A stretch of DNA of 62,334 nt from an uncultured Eubacterium sp. (GTDB taxonomy: Bacteria; Bacillota; Clostridia; Lachnospirales; Lachnospiraceae). The stretch lies in contig CANRTU010000023.1 of NCBI GenBank assembly GCA_947642745.1, forward strand, positions 1 through 62,334. Reading direction: 5' to 3'. This document shows, piece after piece, positions 24,789 through 33,088 of the stretch. The translations under genes and the position numbers were made by a program. The notes beneath the pieces were generated by a model that was not told the DNA's origin, did not search any database, and saw nothing but the letters and a program-made list of their open reading frames with translations. The first letter of the stretch is position 1; every line of letters begins with the position of its first letter.

Positions 24789-24992
24789 ATGATAAGTGAA
24801 AAAAATGACAAAAGCCGTGCCCTTACCGGCGCCAGTAACGGCCGGATAGACAAAACTATCCGCTCCGACAGCCAGACCACCGCTGCCTGGGCGCAAAACA
24901 GTCATCAGACAAAAGAAGCCGGTGTGTCTGTTCCGGATGCCAGCGCTGTCATTCATGCGAAGGAATGGGCAGACAATGGCAGCCGCTTATAA
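24789..24992 (+). CDS. Small hydrophilic protein upstream of nifJ, unknown function
   Basis: This 67-residue open frame has an upstream AGGAAAGGA and begins MISEKNDKSRALTGASNGRI. It is rich in Ser, Thr, Asp and Ala, with no membrane segment or known motif. Its TAA stop (24990-24992) is the beginning of the TAAGGAGG ribosome site of nifJ, so ribosomes ending here sit on the nifJ initiation region. That arrangement supports translation and suggests a leader peptide or coupled small protein. It could also be a chance frame; the composition gives no function. Confidence 0.5.
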   Translation: MISEKNDKSRALTGASNGRIDKTIRSDSQTTAAWAQNSHQTKEAGVSVPDASAVIHAKEWADNGSRL

Positions 24993-25006
24993 GGAGGCCG
25001 GGACAG

Positions 25007-28000
25007 ATGGGAAAAATGAAAATGACGGTGGATGGCAATACTGCCGCCGCCTATATCGCTTATGCATTTACAGATGTAGCAGCCATTTATCCGATTACGC
25101 CGTCTTCCACAATGGCGGAAGTAGTAGATGAATGGGCGGCTTCCGGAAGAAAAAATATATTCGGACAGACAGTAAAAGTAGCCCAGATGCAGTCCGAGGC
25201 CGGTGCGGCAGGCGCCTTTCACGGATCTTTGCAGGCGGGCGCCCTGACGACCACATTTACCGCTTCCCAGGGACTGCTTCTGATGATTCCCAATATGTAC
25301 AAAACAGCCGGAGAGCTGCTGCCCGGGGTATTTCATGTCAGCGCCCGTTCCCTGGCTGCCCAGGCGCTGAATATTTTTGGCGATCATCAGGACGTAATGG
25401 CAGTCCGTCAGACCGGATGCGTCATGCTGGCAACCGGTTCGGTGCAGGAAGTCATGGATCTGGCTCCTGTGGCTCATCTGGCTGCGGTCAAAGGACGTCT
25501 GCCGGTGGTGCACTTCTTCGACGGGTTCCGTACGTCCCATGAGGTGCAGAAGGTGGAAGCGCCGGACTATGAAGATCTGGCGCAGATGATGGACTGGCGG
25601 GCTTTACAGGAGTTTCGTGACCGCTCCCTTTCCCCGAACCATCCGGTGACCAGGGGAACCGCCCAGAATCCGGATATTTATTTCCAGTCCAGGGAAGCCT
25701 GCAATCCGTTTTATGAAAGGATTGTTCCGGTGGTGGAAGACTATATCCGCCAGATGAGCAGGCTGACAGGCAGAAACTATGGATTGTTTGATTATTATGG
25801 CGCAAAGGACGCGGAATATGTAATTGTAGCCATGGGTTCCGTATGCGAAACCATTGAAGAGACCATTGATTACTGTAATGCCAGGGGAGAAAAATACGGG
25901 CTGGTGAAGGTACATCTCTTCCGGCCGTTCTCAGTCAGTCATTTCCTGAAACTGATACCGGATACGGCAAAAGGGGTGGCTGTGCTGGACCGGACCAAGG
26001 AGCCGGGCGCCATTGGGGAACCGCTGTATATGGATGTAAAAAACAGCCTGGGTACCAGACCGGATGCGCCGGTGATCATCGGCGGACGTTTCGGACTTGG
26101 CTCCAAGGATACGACGCCTGCCCAGATTAAAGCGGTTTATGACAATCTGGCGTCCAGGGAACCGAAGAACGGATTTACCCTGGGTATTACGGATGATGTA
26201 ACCCACACTTCTTTAAAAACAGATAAAAATTTTATTACGGCAACAGAAGGGACAGTCCGCTGCAAATTCTGGGGACTTGGCTCAGACGGAACAGTGGGCG
26301 CCAACAAGCAGGCGGTGAAAATTATCGGCCAGCATACGGATAAATATGTACAGGCATATTTTGATTATGATTCCAAAAAATCCGGCGGTCTGACAGTGTC
26401 CCATCTGCGTTTTGGAGACCAGCCCATTAAATCCGCATACCTGATCGACGAGGCGGATTATATCGCCTGCCATAACCAGTCCTTTGTCCACAACTATCAT
26501 CTGCTCAAAGGCCTCAGACGGGGCGGCACATTTGTACTGAACTGTATGTGGGAGGACGAAGAGCTGGAACAGCGCCTGCCAAAGGATATGATGCGGGAAA
26601 TTGCCAGGAAGGAAATCGGGTTTTACTGCATCAATGCGGTAAAACTGGCGGAAGAAATCGGCCTTGGCAACCGGATCAACATGATTATGCAGGGCACATT
26701 TTTCAAACTGGCCGGCATACTGCCACAGGAAGAAGCAAAACGCTATCTGAAAGAAGCGGTGCGGAAAGCCTATGGCAAAAAAGGGGAAAAAGTCATCCGG
26801 ATGAACCATGAGGCCATTGACCACGGTTTTACCGACTGGCGCAAAATAGAAGTGCCGGATCACTGGAAGGATTTCCAGACAGAGCAGACGCGGGATGTTG
26901 CGGACGCCGGGGCGCCAGAGGTAAAAGAACCGGAATTTGTAGCGGAGATTATGCGTCCGATGAACCGGCAGGAGGGAAACAGTCTTCCGGTCAGCGCATT
27001 TAGCGGAATTGAGGATGGTACGTTTCCAAACGGCACCTCGGCGTATGAAAAGCGGGGAATCGCAGTCAATGTGCCCCAGTGGCAGATTGAAAACTGTATC
27101 CAGTGTAACCAGTGCTCTTATGTCTGCCCCCATTCCTGTATCCGTCCGTTTCTGCTGACAGCAGAAGAGCAGAAGGGGGCGCCGGAAACATTTGAGACAA
27201 AGCAGGCAAAGGGCAAAGGCCTGGAATCTTATGGCTACCGTATCCAGGTCAGCACAATGGACTGTACCGGATGCGGCAACTGTGCGGATATCTGTCCGGC
27301 CACCCCGAAAGCGCTCGTGATGGAGAAGCTCTCCACCCAGTCGCCGGTGGAAGTGCCCAACTGGAAATACGCGGTCAGTCAGGTATCGGATAAAGGAAAC
27401 ATGTTTGCGGGTAAGACGGTGAAAGACAGCCAGTTCCGCCAGCCATTAATGGAATTTTCCGGCGCCTGTGCGGGATGCGGGGAACCGGCCTATATCCGGC
27501 TGGTGACGCAGTTGTTTGGGGAACGTATGATGATAGCCAATGCTACCGGGTGCTCTTCGATCTGGGGCGCTTCTGCGCCGACGACTGCCTATACGTGCAG
27601 CCGGGAAGGCAAAGGACCGTCCTGGGCCAACTCCCTGTTCGAAGACAATGCGGAATACGGCTTTGGCATGTACCTGGGTGTAAAACAGCTGCGGGACGGC
27701 CTGGAAGAGAATATGCGCCAGCTGATGAAACAGGACATTTCCCCACAGCTGCGGACTGCCTTTGAACAATGGATCAGTGTGCGGGAAGAAGGGGAAGCGT
27801 CCGTAAAGGCGTCGAAAGAAATTATACCGCTGCTGGAAGAGTGCCTTAAGGATACCGGGTCAGATACGGATGCCGGACAGGCACAGACCAGAAATCTGTT
27901 ACAGGAAATCAGAAAAAACCAGGACTATCTTATGAAACGCTCCATCTGGATGATCGGCGGCGACGGATGGGCCTACGATATTGGTTTTTCCGGTCTGGAC

Positions 28001-28588
28001 CATGTACTGGCTTCCGGTGAGGATATTAATATCCTGGTATTTGATACAGAAATCTATTCCAACACCGGCGGCCAGGCGTCCAAATCCACGCCGGCGGCGG
28101 CAGTGGCCAAATTCGCCGCTTCCGGTAAAAAATCCGGCAAAAAGGATCTGGGACGGATGATGATGACCTACGGTAATGTATATGTGGCGCAGATCGCCAT
28201 GGGAGCCGATAAAAACCAGACGCTCAAGGCGATTCTGGAAGCGGAAAGCTACAAAGGCCCGTCCCTGATTATCGCCTATGCCCCGTGTATCAGTCACGGC
28301 CTGAAATGCGGTATGGGAAAGAGCATGGAAAATATGGCGCAGGCGGTGGAAGCCGGTTACTGGCATCTGTACCGCTATCATCCGGATCTGCTGTGCGAAG
28401 GCAGAAATCCTTTTACACTGGATTCCAAAGATCCAACCGGGGATTTCCGTGGATTTCTGATGGGACAGGTGCGTTATTCCGCACTGGCCCGCCAGTTCCC
28501 GGATCAGGCGGAACTGTTGTTTGACAAGGCCGGCAGGGATGCGGTACGGCGTCTGAAAGAATATAAAAGGCTGGATGGCCGGACGTAA
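25007..28588 (+). CDS. nifJ: Pyruvate:ferredoxin (flavodoxin) oxidoreductase, single chain
   Basis: The start at 25007 has AAGGAGG about 9 bases upstream and gives a 1193-residue protein. It has the standard single-chain layout: a pyrimidine-binding domain with AYPITPSS-type YPITPSSTMAE, a transketolase C-like domain, and the gamma domain with LRFGDQPIKSAYLI. A two-cluster ferredoxin domain (CIQCNQCSYVCP near 697 and CTGCGNCADICP near 752) and a C-terminal TPP domain with CAGCGEPAY, GGDGWAYDIGF and EIYSNTGGQ follow. It oxidises pyruvate with CoA to acetyl-CoA and CO2 and reduces ferredoxin, the main pyruvate route of anaerobic fermenters. The C-terminal KSGKKDLGRMMMTYGNVYVA is typical. A hairpin terminator follows at 28691. 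Confidence 0.97.
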   Translation: MGKMKMTVDGNTAAAYIAYAFTDVAAIYPITPSSTMAEVVDEWAASGRKNIFGQTVKVAQMQSEAGAAGAFHGSLQAGALTTTFTASQGLLLMIPNMYKTAGELLPGVFHVSARSLAAQALNIFGDHQDVMAVRQTGCVMLATGSVQEVMDLAPVAHLAAVKGRLPVVHFFDGFRTSHEVQKVEAPDYEDLAQMMDWRALQEFRDRSLSPNHPVTRGTAQNPDIYFQSREACNPFYERIVPVVEDYIRQMSRLTGRNYGLFDYYGAKDAEYVIVAMGSVCETIEETIDYCNARGEKYGLVKVHLFRPFSVSHFLKLIPDTAKGVAVLDRTKEPGAIGEPLYMDVKNSLGTRPDAPVIIGGRFGLGSKDTTPAQIKAVYDNLASREPKNGFTLGITDDVTHTSLKTDKNFITATEGTVRCKFWGLGSDGTVGANKQAVKIIGQHTDKYVQAYFDYDSKKSGGLTVSHLRFGDQPIKSAYLIDEADYIACHNQSFVHNYHLLKGLRRGGTFVLNCMWEDEELEQRLPKDMMREIARKEIGFYCINAVKLAEEIGLGNRINMIMQGTFFKLAGILPQEEAKRYLKEAVRKAYGKKGEKVIRMNHEAIDHGFTDWRKIEVPDHWKDFQTEQTRDVADAGAPEVKEPEFVAEIMRPMNRQEGNSLPVSAFSGIEDGTFPNGTSAYEKRGIAVNVPQWQIENCIQCNQCSYVCPHSCIRPFLLTAEEQKGAPETFETKQAKGKGLESYGYRIQVSTMDCTGCGNCADICPATPKALVMEKLSTQSPVEVPNWKYAVSQVSDKGNMFAGKTVKDSQFRQPLMEFSGACAGCGEPAYIRLVTQLFGERMMIANATGCSSIWGASAPTTAYTCSREGKGPSWANSLFEDNAEYGFGMYLGVKQLRDGLEENMRQLMKQDISPQLRTAFEQWISVREEGEASVKASKEIIPLLEECLKDTGSDTDAGQAQTRNLLQEIRKNQDYLMKRSIWMIGGDGWAYDIGFSGLDHVLASGEDINILVFDTEIYSNTGGQASKSTPAAAVAKFAASGKKSGKKDLGRMMMTYGNVYVAQIAMGADKNQTLKAILEAESYKGPSLIIAYAPCISHGLKCGMGKSMENMAQAVEAGYWHLYRYHPDLLCEGRNPFTLDSKDPTGDFRGFLMGQVRYSALARQFPDQAELLFDKAGRDAVRRLKEYKRLDGRT

Positions 28589-28690
28589 CCGGGATAGAAA
28601 CAGAGCGGGTACTGAAATCGTATTCCGGAAATCAGAATCCCGGCGAAGTGTTTTGAAGAATCTCTCCGGTCAGTAATAGAATGTTTGTGA

Positions 28691-28736
28691 GGCGCACGCC
28701 ATGTCGGGAAACGGATATGGCGTGCGCCGTTATTTT
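28691..28736 (+). terminator. Terminator of nifJ
   Basis: GGCGCACGCCAT at 28691-28702 pairs perfectly with ATGGCGTGCGCC at 28717-28728 and is followed by GTTATTTT. Confidence 0.75.
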
Positions 28737-28795
28737 ACTTTATAGGAATAAAGTAAAACCCTCCGGGAGGACCGCCCTGCGCCGGATACTTTTTT
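28731..28795. repeat. Modular hairpin repeat, family 2, short copy 3
   Basis: TTTACTTTA pairs with TAAAGTAAA (about 28734-28757). Then CCCTCCGGGAGGACCGCCCTGCG and CCGGATACTTTTTT follow, written here only as shared modules with the copies at 18840 and 24501. The 5' GTATCCGG arm is missing, so this copy is truncated. Confidence 0.7.
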
Positions 28796-28836
28796 GTATA
28801 AATGGATCCGGGCAATGGACTTGGTAAAATACAGAA

Positions 28837-28865
28837 TTGCTAAACCAGCATTTTTCTGTTATAAT
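28837..28865 (+). promoter_or_regulatory. Promoter of surface-polymer locus
   Basis: TTGCTA at 28837-28842, 17 bases, then TATAAT at 28860-28865 with TG one base upstream (extended -10). The first gene starts about 220 bases downstream. Confidence 0.7.
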
Positions 28866-29090
28866 ATATCCAATTATGTAAAAAAATAAGAATGATCCCT
28901 GCTGCGGCCTGAAAGTCCCGCTGATTACGGTAGTTCAGCCGGGCGGTATTCTCATAAAGGCATGAGGCGGATAAGGGGAAGGGTTCATGATGGAACAGTA
29001 ATTAATTTTCTATGCATAAAGCTGTTTTTAACAGTTTTTTCATATAGGGAGAATAAAATGATTTAGCATAGTACAAGGAGAAAAAATAAC

Positions 29091-30830
29091 ATGGAAAATC
29101 TGATTGACAAAAGGCAGATCATTGCCAGGGTGACAAAGATTTCATGGGAACGTATCTGGCTGCATCTGGAACTGCAGATTACCTTTGCGCCCGGAGCGGA
29201 CAGAGACAGTGAACTATCTTTTTTTCTGGTGAACGGCTTATTTGAACCGAAAGCAAAACTGAAAGTGACGCAGACCGACGGGGATATTTACCGCATGAAA
29301 GTCAATATTACAAATCCGGGTACCAGCCTGTGCCTGCCCCAGGGAACGTATTCCATTATTATCTGCCAGAACCAGTGTCAGATGGCAAAAGCGGAGGTGG
29401 CAGAGTCGCTGGTGAAGCATATGAGCAGCGCTTCACGCAATTTTCTGTACGGCGGGCGGGCCAAAGTATATTCTGTGACATTTTATGTGACAGAAGGGGA
29501 TGAAAGCCTTCCGTTTATCATGTATGTGCTGGCAGGAGGCAGGACAGCCATCAGTGCGCCGGCAGTCCACACAAAGAAAAAATTTCACCTGAAACAGGAA
29601 TTGAAAAAGAAATACTCCAAAATAAATAAACCGCTGAAAATTGATATGTACTGGGCTTACCGCAAAAAATATAAAAATAAGAGCAAAAAGCCGGTAATTA
29701 TGTTTATGTCAGAGCAGAGCACCACCATCAGCACCAATCTCAAAGCAGTCAAAGACCGCATGATTTCCAGAGGCATGGACAAAGATTACGTCATCGTGGA
29801 ATCTTACCGTTCATCGGTGACCAATCCCCGCATGGGACTGCGCAGCTGGATGGATACACTGCGCAAAATGGCCATGAGCGATATTATTTTCCTGGACGAC
29901 CATGCGCCGGTGCTGGACTGGCTCATTGTAGACAAGGATACAATGATCGTCCAGCTGTGGCATGCGGGCGCAGGGTTTAAGTCTTCCGGCTACAGCCGCT
30001 GGGGGCATACCGGATGTCCGGCTCCATATGGCTGTCACAGACAGTATAAATACGGGATTTCCGGTTCCAGAAATATTTCCCATTTCTTTTCAGAAGTATG
30101 GGGGATTAACGATTCCCAGGTGCTGCCTACCGGTATGCCACGTATTGATGAATTTTTAGATGAAAACTACCGTAAGAAAAAGACAAAGGAAATTTATGAG
30201 AAGTTTCCGATCTGTAAAAATAAAAAAGTTATTTTATTTGCGCCTACCTACCGGGGTACAAATAAGAAAAATGCTCATTATCCTTACGAGCTCATAGATT
30301 TTGGACGTCTTTACGAACTGTGCGGGGACGAGTATGTGGTCCTGTTTAAAATGCATCCATGGGTAGCGGATGCGGTACCGGTTGAAGAACAGTACAAAGA
30401 CCGGTTTGCCGATGCCAGCCGGTACCCGAATATCAATGATCTGTTTTATTTTACAGAACTGTTAATTACGGACTATTCATCCAATATTTTTGAATATTCC
30501 CTGATGCGCAAACCGATGCTGTTTTTTGCCTTTGATGAGATACAATATTCTTTCTCCAGGGGATTTCACAGGGACTATGAAGAATCAGCGCCCGGTAAAA
30601 TCTGTCATACCTTTGAGGAAGTGTTAAAGGCAGTAGAAGAGAAAGATTTTGAGTATCCAAAGGTAGAAGAGTATGTGGAAAAGCACTTTGACTACATTGA
30701 CAGTCATGCCTGTGACCGTGTGATCGACTGGATTATTTTAGGCCAGCTGCCGGATTTTGTGAAACAGGACCTGGAGGCGGACGCAGCGGTTAACAGAGAG
30801 CTGGAAACACTGGATTTTAAACCAGTGTAA
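29091..30830 (+). CDS. CDP-glycerol glycerophosphotransferase family protein (teichoic acid polymerase-like)
   Basis: The 579-residue protein has an N-terminal beta-rich extension (about 1-180) and a C-terminal Glyphos_transf domain. Family motifs in order are IVQLWHAGAGFKSSGYS, VLPTGMPRIDEF, ILFAPTYRGT, VLFKMHPW and LLITDYSSNIFEYSLMRKPM. In TagF and TarL these residues bind the CDP-polyol donor and the growing polymer. It would transfer glycerol-phosphate or ribitol-phosphate units on the cytoplasmic face of the membrane. TarI, TarJ and two more family members downstream point to ribitol phosphate, but donor choice cannot be read here. The N-terminal extension resembles the linker region of TagF-type polymerases. 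It has an AAGGAGAAA ribosome site. Confidence 0.9.
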   Translation: MENLIDKRQIIARVTKISWERIWLHLELQITFAPGADRDSELSFFLVNGLFEPKAKLKVTQTDGDIYRMKVNITNPGTSLCLPQGTYSIIICQNQCQMAKAEVAESLVKHMSSASRNFLYGGRAKVYSVTFYVTEGDESLPFIMYVLAGGRTAISAPAVHTKKKFHLKQELKKKYSKINKPLKIDMYWAYRKKYKNKSKKPVIMFMSEQSTTISTNLKAVKDRMISRGMDKDYVIVESYRSSVTNPRMGLRSWMDTLRKMAMSDIIFLDDHAPVLDWLIVDKDTMIVQLWHAGAGFKSSGYSRWGHTGCPAPYGCHRQYKYGISGSRNISHFFSEVWGINDSQVLPTGMPRIDEFLDENYRKKKTKEIYEKFPICKNKKVILFAPTYRGTNKKNAHYPYELIDFGRLYELCGDEYVVLFKMHPWVADAVPVEEQYKDRFADASRYPNINDLFYFTELLITDYSSNIFEYSLMRKPMLFFAFDEIQYSFSRGFHRDYEESAPGKICHTFEEVLKAVEEKDFEYPKVEEYVEKHFDYIDSHACDRVIDWIILGQLPDFVKQDLEADAAVNRELETLDFKPV

Positions 30831-30906
30831 GTGCGTGTTTTTTTGCGGACGCAGCTTTTAAGTCCGTCTGCGGGCGGCGCCAGATAAGTGAAAAGGAGGG
30901 ACTACG

Positions 30907-31683
30907 ATGAATATTGCGATTATATTTGCCGGCGGCAGCGGCGTGCGGATGGGTTCCGGTATTCCCAAACAGTTTCTGGAAATCAACGGAAAGCCGGTTA
31001 TCATCCATACGCTGCAGCTGTTCCAGTATCATGGGGAAATTGATAAAATATATATTTCCATGCTGGATGAATATATCGGCTATATGCAGGAGCTGGTGGA
31101 CGAATACCGGCTGGGCAAGGTTGTCTGTATTATTCCTGGCGGGGATACGGCCCAGGATTCCATTTACAATGCGTTAAAAAAGGCCGCTTCGGAAAATCCG
31201 GAGGATTCCATCGTGCTGCTGCATGACGGGGTGCGCCCTTTTGTATCCTATGAGGTGATTTCCAATAATATTCAAGGGGTAAAGGAAAATGGCAACGCTA
31301 TTACCTGCACGGCCTGTTACGAGACGATTCTCTTAAGCCATGACGGCGTAAGTGTGGAATCGGTGCCGTACCGTAAGGATACGTTTGCGGCCCAGGCGCC
31401 CCAGAGCTTTTATTTAAAAGATATTATCGCAGCCCACGATGTGGTGCGGAAACGGCCGGAACGGTATGAAAATATGGTGGACGCCTGTACGATTATCCGC
31501 AGCCAGGGGATGACAGCACATATGGTGCCGGGCAACCGGGGAAATATCAAGGTTACCACGCCGGAGGATGTATATATGTTCCGGGCGCTGCTTCAGTATA
31601 AGGAAAATGAACAGGCCTTCGGACTTGGCATTACAAACCGGATTGAAACCAGGATGAACAAACATAGAAAAAGAAACGGGTAA
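30907..31683 (+). CDS. IspD/TarI family cytidylyltransferase
   Basis: The 258-residue protein has a nucleotidyltransferase fold. The start IAIIFAGGSGVRMGSGIPKQF contains the CTP-binding glycine loop and Lys. VLLHDGVRPFVS is the metal and substrate Asp-Arg motif, and AAQAPQSFYLKDI and GNIKVTTPEDV are typical of IspD/TarI. It makes a CDP-linked polyol from CTP and a polyol phosphate. Position between a polymerase-like gene and a short-chain dehydrogenase, in a locus with a second TarI-like gene at 40095, favours CDP-polyol or CDP-sugar supply for a surface polymer over isoprenoid synthesis. The C-terminal about 25 residues are a basic extension. It has an AAAGGAGGG ribosome site. Confidence 0.88.
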   Translation: MNIAIIFAGGSGVRMGSGIPKQFLEINGKPVIIHTLQLFQYHGEIDKIYISMLDEYIGYMQELVDEYRLGKVVCIIPGGDTAQDSIYNALKKAASENPEDSIVLLHDGVRPFVSYEVISNNIQGVKENGNAITCTACYETILLSHDGVSVESVPYRKDTFAAQAPQSFYLKDIIAAHDVVRKRPERYENMVDACTIIRSQGMTAHMVPGNRGNIKVTTPEDVYMFRALLQYKENEQAFGLGITNRIETRMNKHRKRNG

Positions 31684-31831
31684 GTAACAGGTAAAAGAAA
31701 CGGATAAAAGATCTGGATAAAAGAAACGGGTGAAACGGGCGCATAAAACTGCCGGAGACGGTAAGACTTTCATAGTAATAAACGCAGTCTTATGTGCAAA
31801 AATATATAAAATGGGATGGAGGATGAGAACA

Positions 31832-32920
31832 GTGGGAGATCTTAAACATGTACCAGAAAGTCCGCAGAATCATATCTTACAGGAAGATATGGAGAACCTG
31901 GTCACAAAAGAGGCGGACTTATTCGCCAGTCTGAAAGGTAAAACCGTATTTGTCACCGGCGCAACCGGGCTGCTCGGTTCACAGATGGTCCGGGCGTTAG
32001 CCTGCAGCAACCGGCTGTCAGACACCGGAATCACAATTCTTGCGTTTGTACGCAGTGAAGAAAAAGCAGGCAGGGTATTTGGTGAACTGTTAAACCGTGG
32101 GGATGTACGTCTGGTGAGAGGGGATATCTCGTCGCCTGTCACATGCGGTGAACCGGTGGATTATGTGATTCACGGGGCCAGCGCCACCAGCTCAAAATAC
32201 TTTGTGACTAATCCTGTGGAGACGATTATGACGGCCTTAAACGGTACCAGAAACGCACTGGAGTTTGCCAGGGAGAAACAGGTGGAAGGCTTTTTATACC
32301 TGTCCTCACTGGAAGTATATGGCACGCCGTCCGCAGGTATCAGTCATATTGAGGAATCTTACAGCGGGTATCTGGATCAGCTGCAGGTACGCAGCAGCTA
32401 TTCGGAAAGCAAACGGATGGCGGAATGTCTGTGCGCTTCTTATGTCAGCGAATATCAGGTGCCGGTAAAGATCGCAAGACTTTCCCAGACCTTTGGCGCA
32501 GGCGTGGAATACGACGACGGGCGGGTATTTGCGGAATTTGCCAGATGTATTATTGAAAAGAAAAATATTGTGCTCCATACCGCAGGCAGAACGGTGCGCA
32601 GTTACTGTTATACTACAGACGCAGTGGCGGCGATGCTGGCTATTTTATTAAAAGGAGAGACCGGGACCGCATATAATGTGGCAAACATGAATACGAGAAT
32701 TTCCATTGCCACCATGGCGCAGTTTGTATGCGGCCTGTTTCCGGAAGCGGGTATTCAGGTAACGTTTGATACGAAGGATGTATCGTCTTATGGATATAAT
32801 CCGGAAATGACCGTTGCGCTGGACAGCGGGCGGCTTTCGGCCCTTGGATGGAATCCGCAGGTGAATCTGCCGGACATGTTCCGCCGTCTGGTAGCCAGCA
32901 TGGAACTGGAGCGCGGATAA
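31832..32920 (+). CDS. Extended short-chain dehydrogenase / NAD-dependent epimerase-dehydratase
   Basis: The GTG at 31832 is preferred because GGAGG lies nine bases upstream; ATG codons at 31730 and 31811 in the same frame are alternatives. The product of about 362 residues has the NAD-binding TGATGLLGSQM, the strand end GASATSS, the SSLEVYG segment and the catalytic Tyr-Lys pair in SYSESKRMAE. It belongs to the extended SDR group that acts on nucleotide-linked sugars. It follows an IspD/TarI-type gene, so the substrate may be a CDP-linked intermediate. This is a guess from position. A 14-base-pair hairpin follows it. Confidence 0.85.
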   Translation: MGDLKHVPESPQNHILQEDMENLVTKEADLFASLKGKTVFVTGATGLLGSQMVRALACSNRLSDTGITILAFVRSEEKAGRVFGELLNRGDVRLVRGDISSPVTCGEPVDYVIHGASATSSKYFVTNPVETIMTALNGTRNALEFAREKQVEGFLYLSSLEVYGTPSAGISHIEESYSGYLDQLQVRSSYSESKRMAECLCASYVSEYQVPVKIARLSQTFGAGVEYDDGRVFAEFARCIIEKKNIVLHTAGRTVRSYCYTTDAVAAMLAILLKGETGTAYNVANMNTRISIATMAQFVCGLFPEAGIQVTFDTKDVSSYGYNPEMTVALDSGRLSALGWNPQVNLPDMFRRLVASMELERG

Positions 32921-32954
32921 GGCGGACATCTGACAGCGTATATCCGGACGCCGC

Positions 32955-32993
32955 ATGAAAGGCCTGCCGGTCCACACAGGGCAGGCCTTTCAT
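32955..32993. terminator. Perfect 14-bp hairpin after SDR gene
   Basis: ATGAAAGGCCTGCC at 32955-32968 pairs perfectly with GGCAGGCCTTTCAT at 32980-32993. There is no T-run beyond the stem, so it may be an mRNA end-protecting hairpin or a weak terminator. Confidence 0.55.
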
Positions 32994-33088
32994 ACAGACG
33001 TGCCGGAATGAAACATAGTTTAAATATATTTTGGAACATATTATGAATATCGTACATGAGTGTGCAGAGTAAGGAGCGAAGACAGAAA

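Larger units (their letters stand above)
28589..29090. other. Intergenic region and long leader before the surface-polymer locus
   Basis: The stretch contains a nifJ terminator, a family-2 hairpin repeat, a strong promoter at 28837 and a leader of about 220 bases. In the leader, CTGTT-TTT-AACAG followed by six T (about 29022-29040) could be a weak attenuator. I do not recognise a riboswitch class. Confidence 0.5.

Noticed and set aside
30907..31683. IspD of the isoprenoid pathway
   Set aside because: Sequence alone does not exclude it, but the neighbours are polyol-phosphate polymer genes and no other isoprenoid gene is present, so I left it as a general IspD/TarI-family enzyme.
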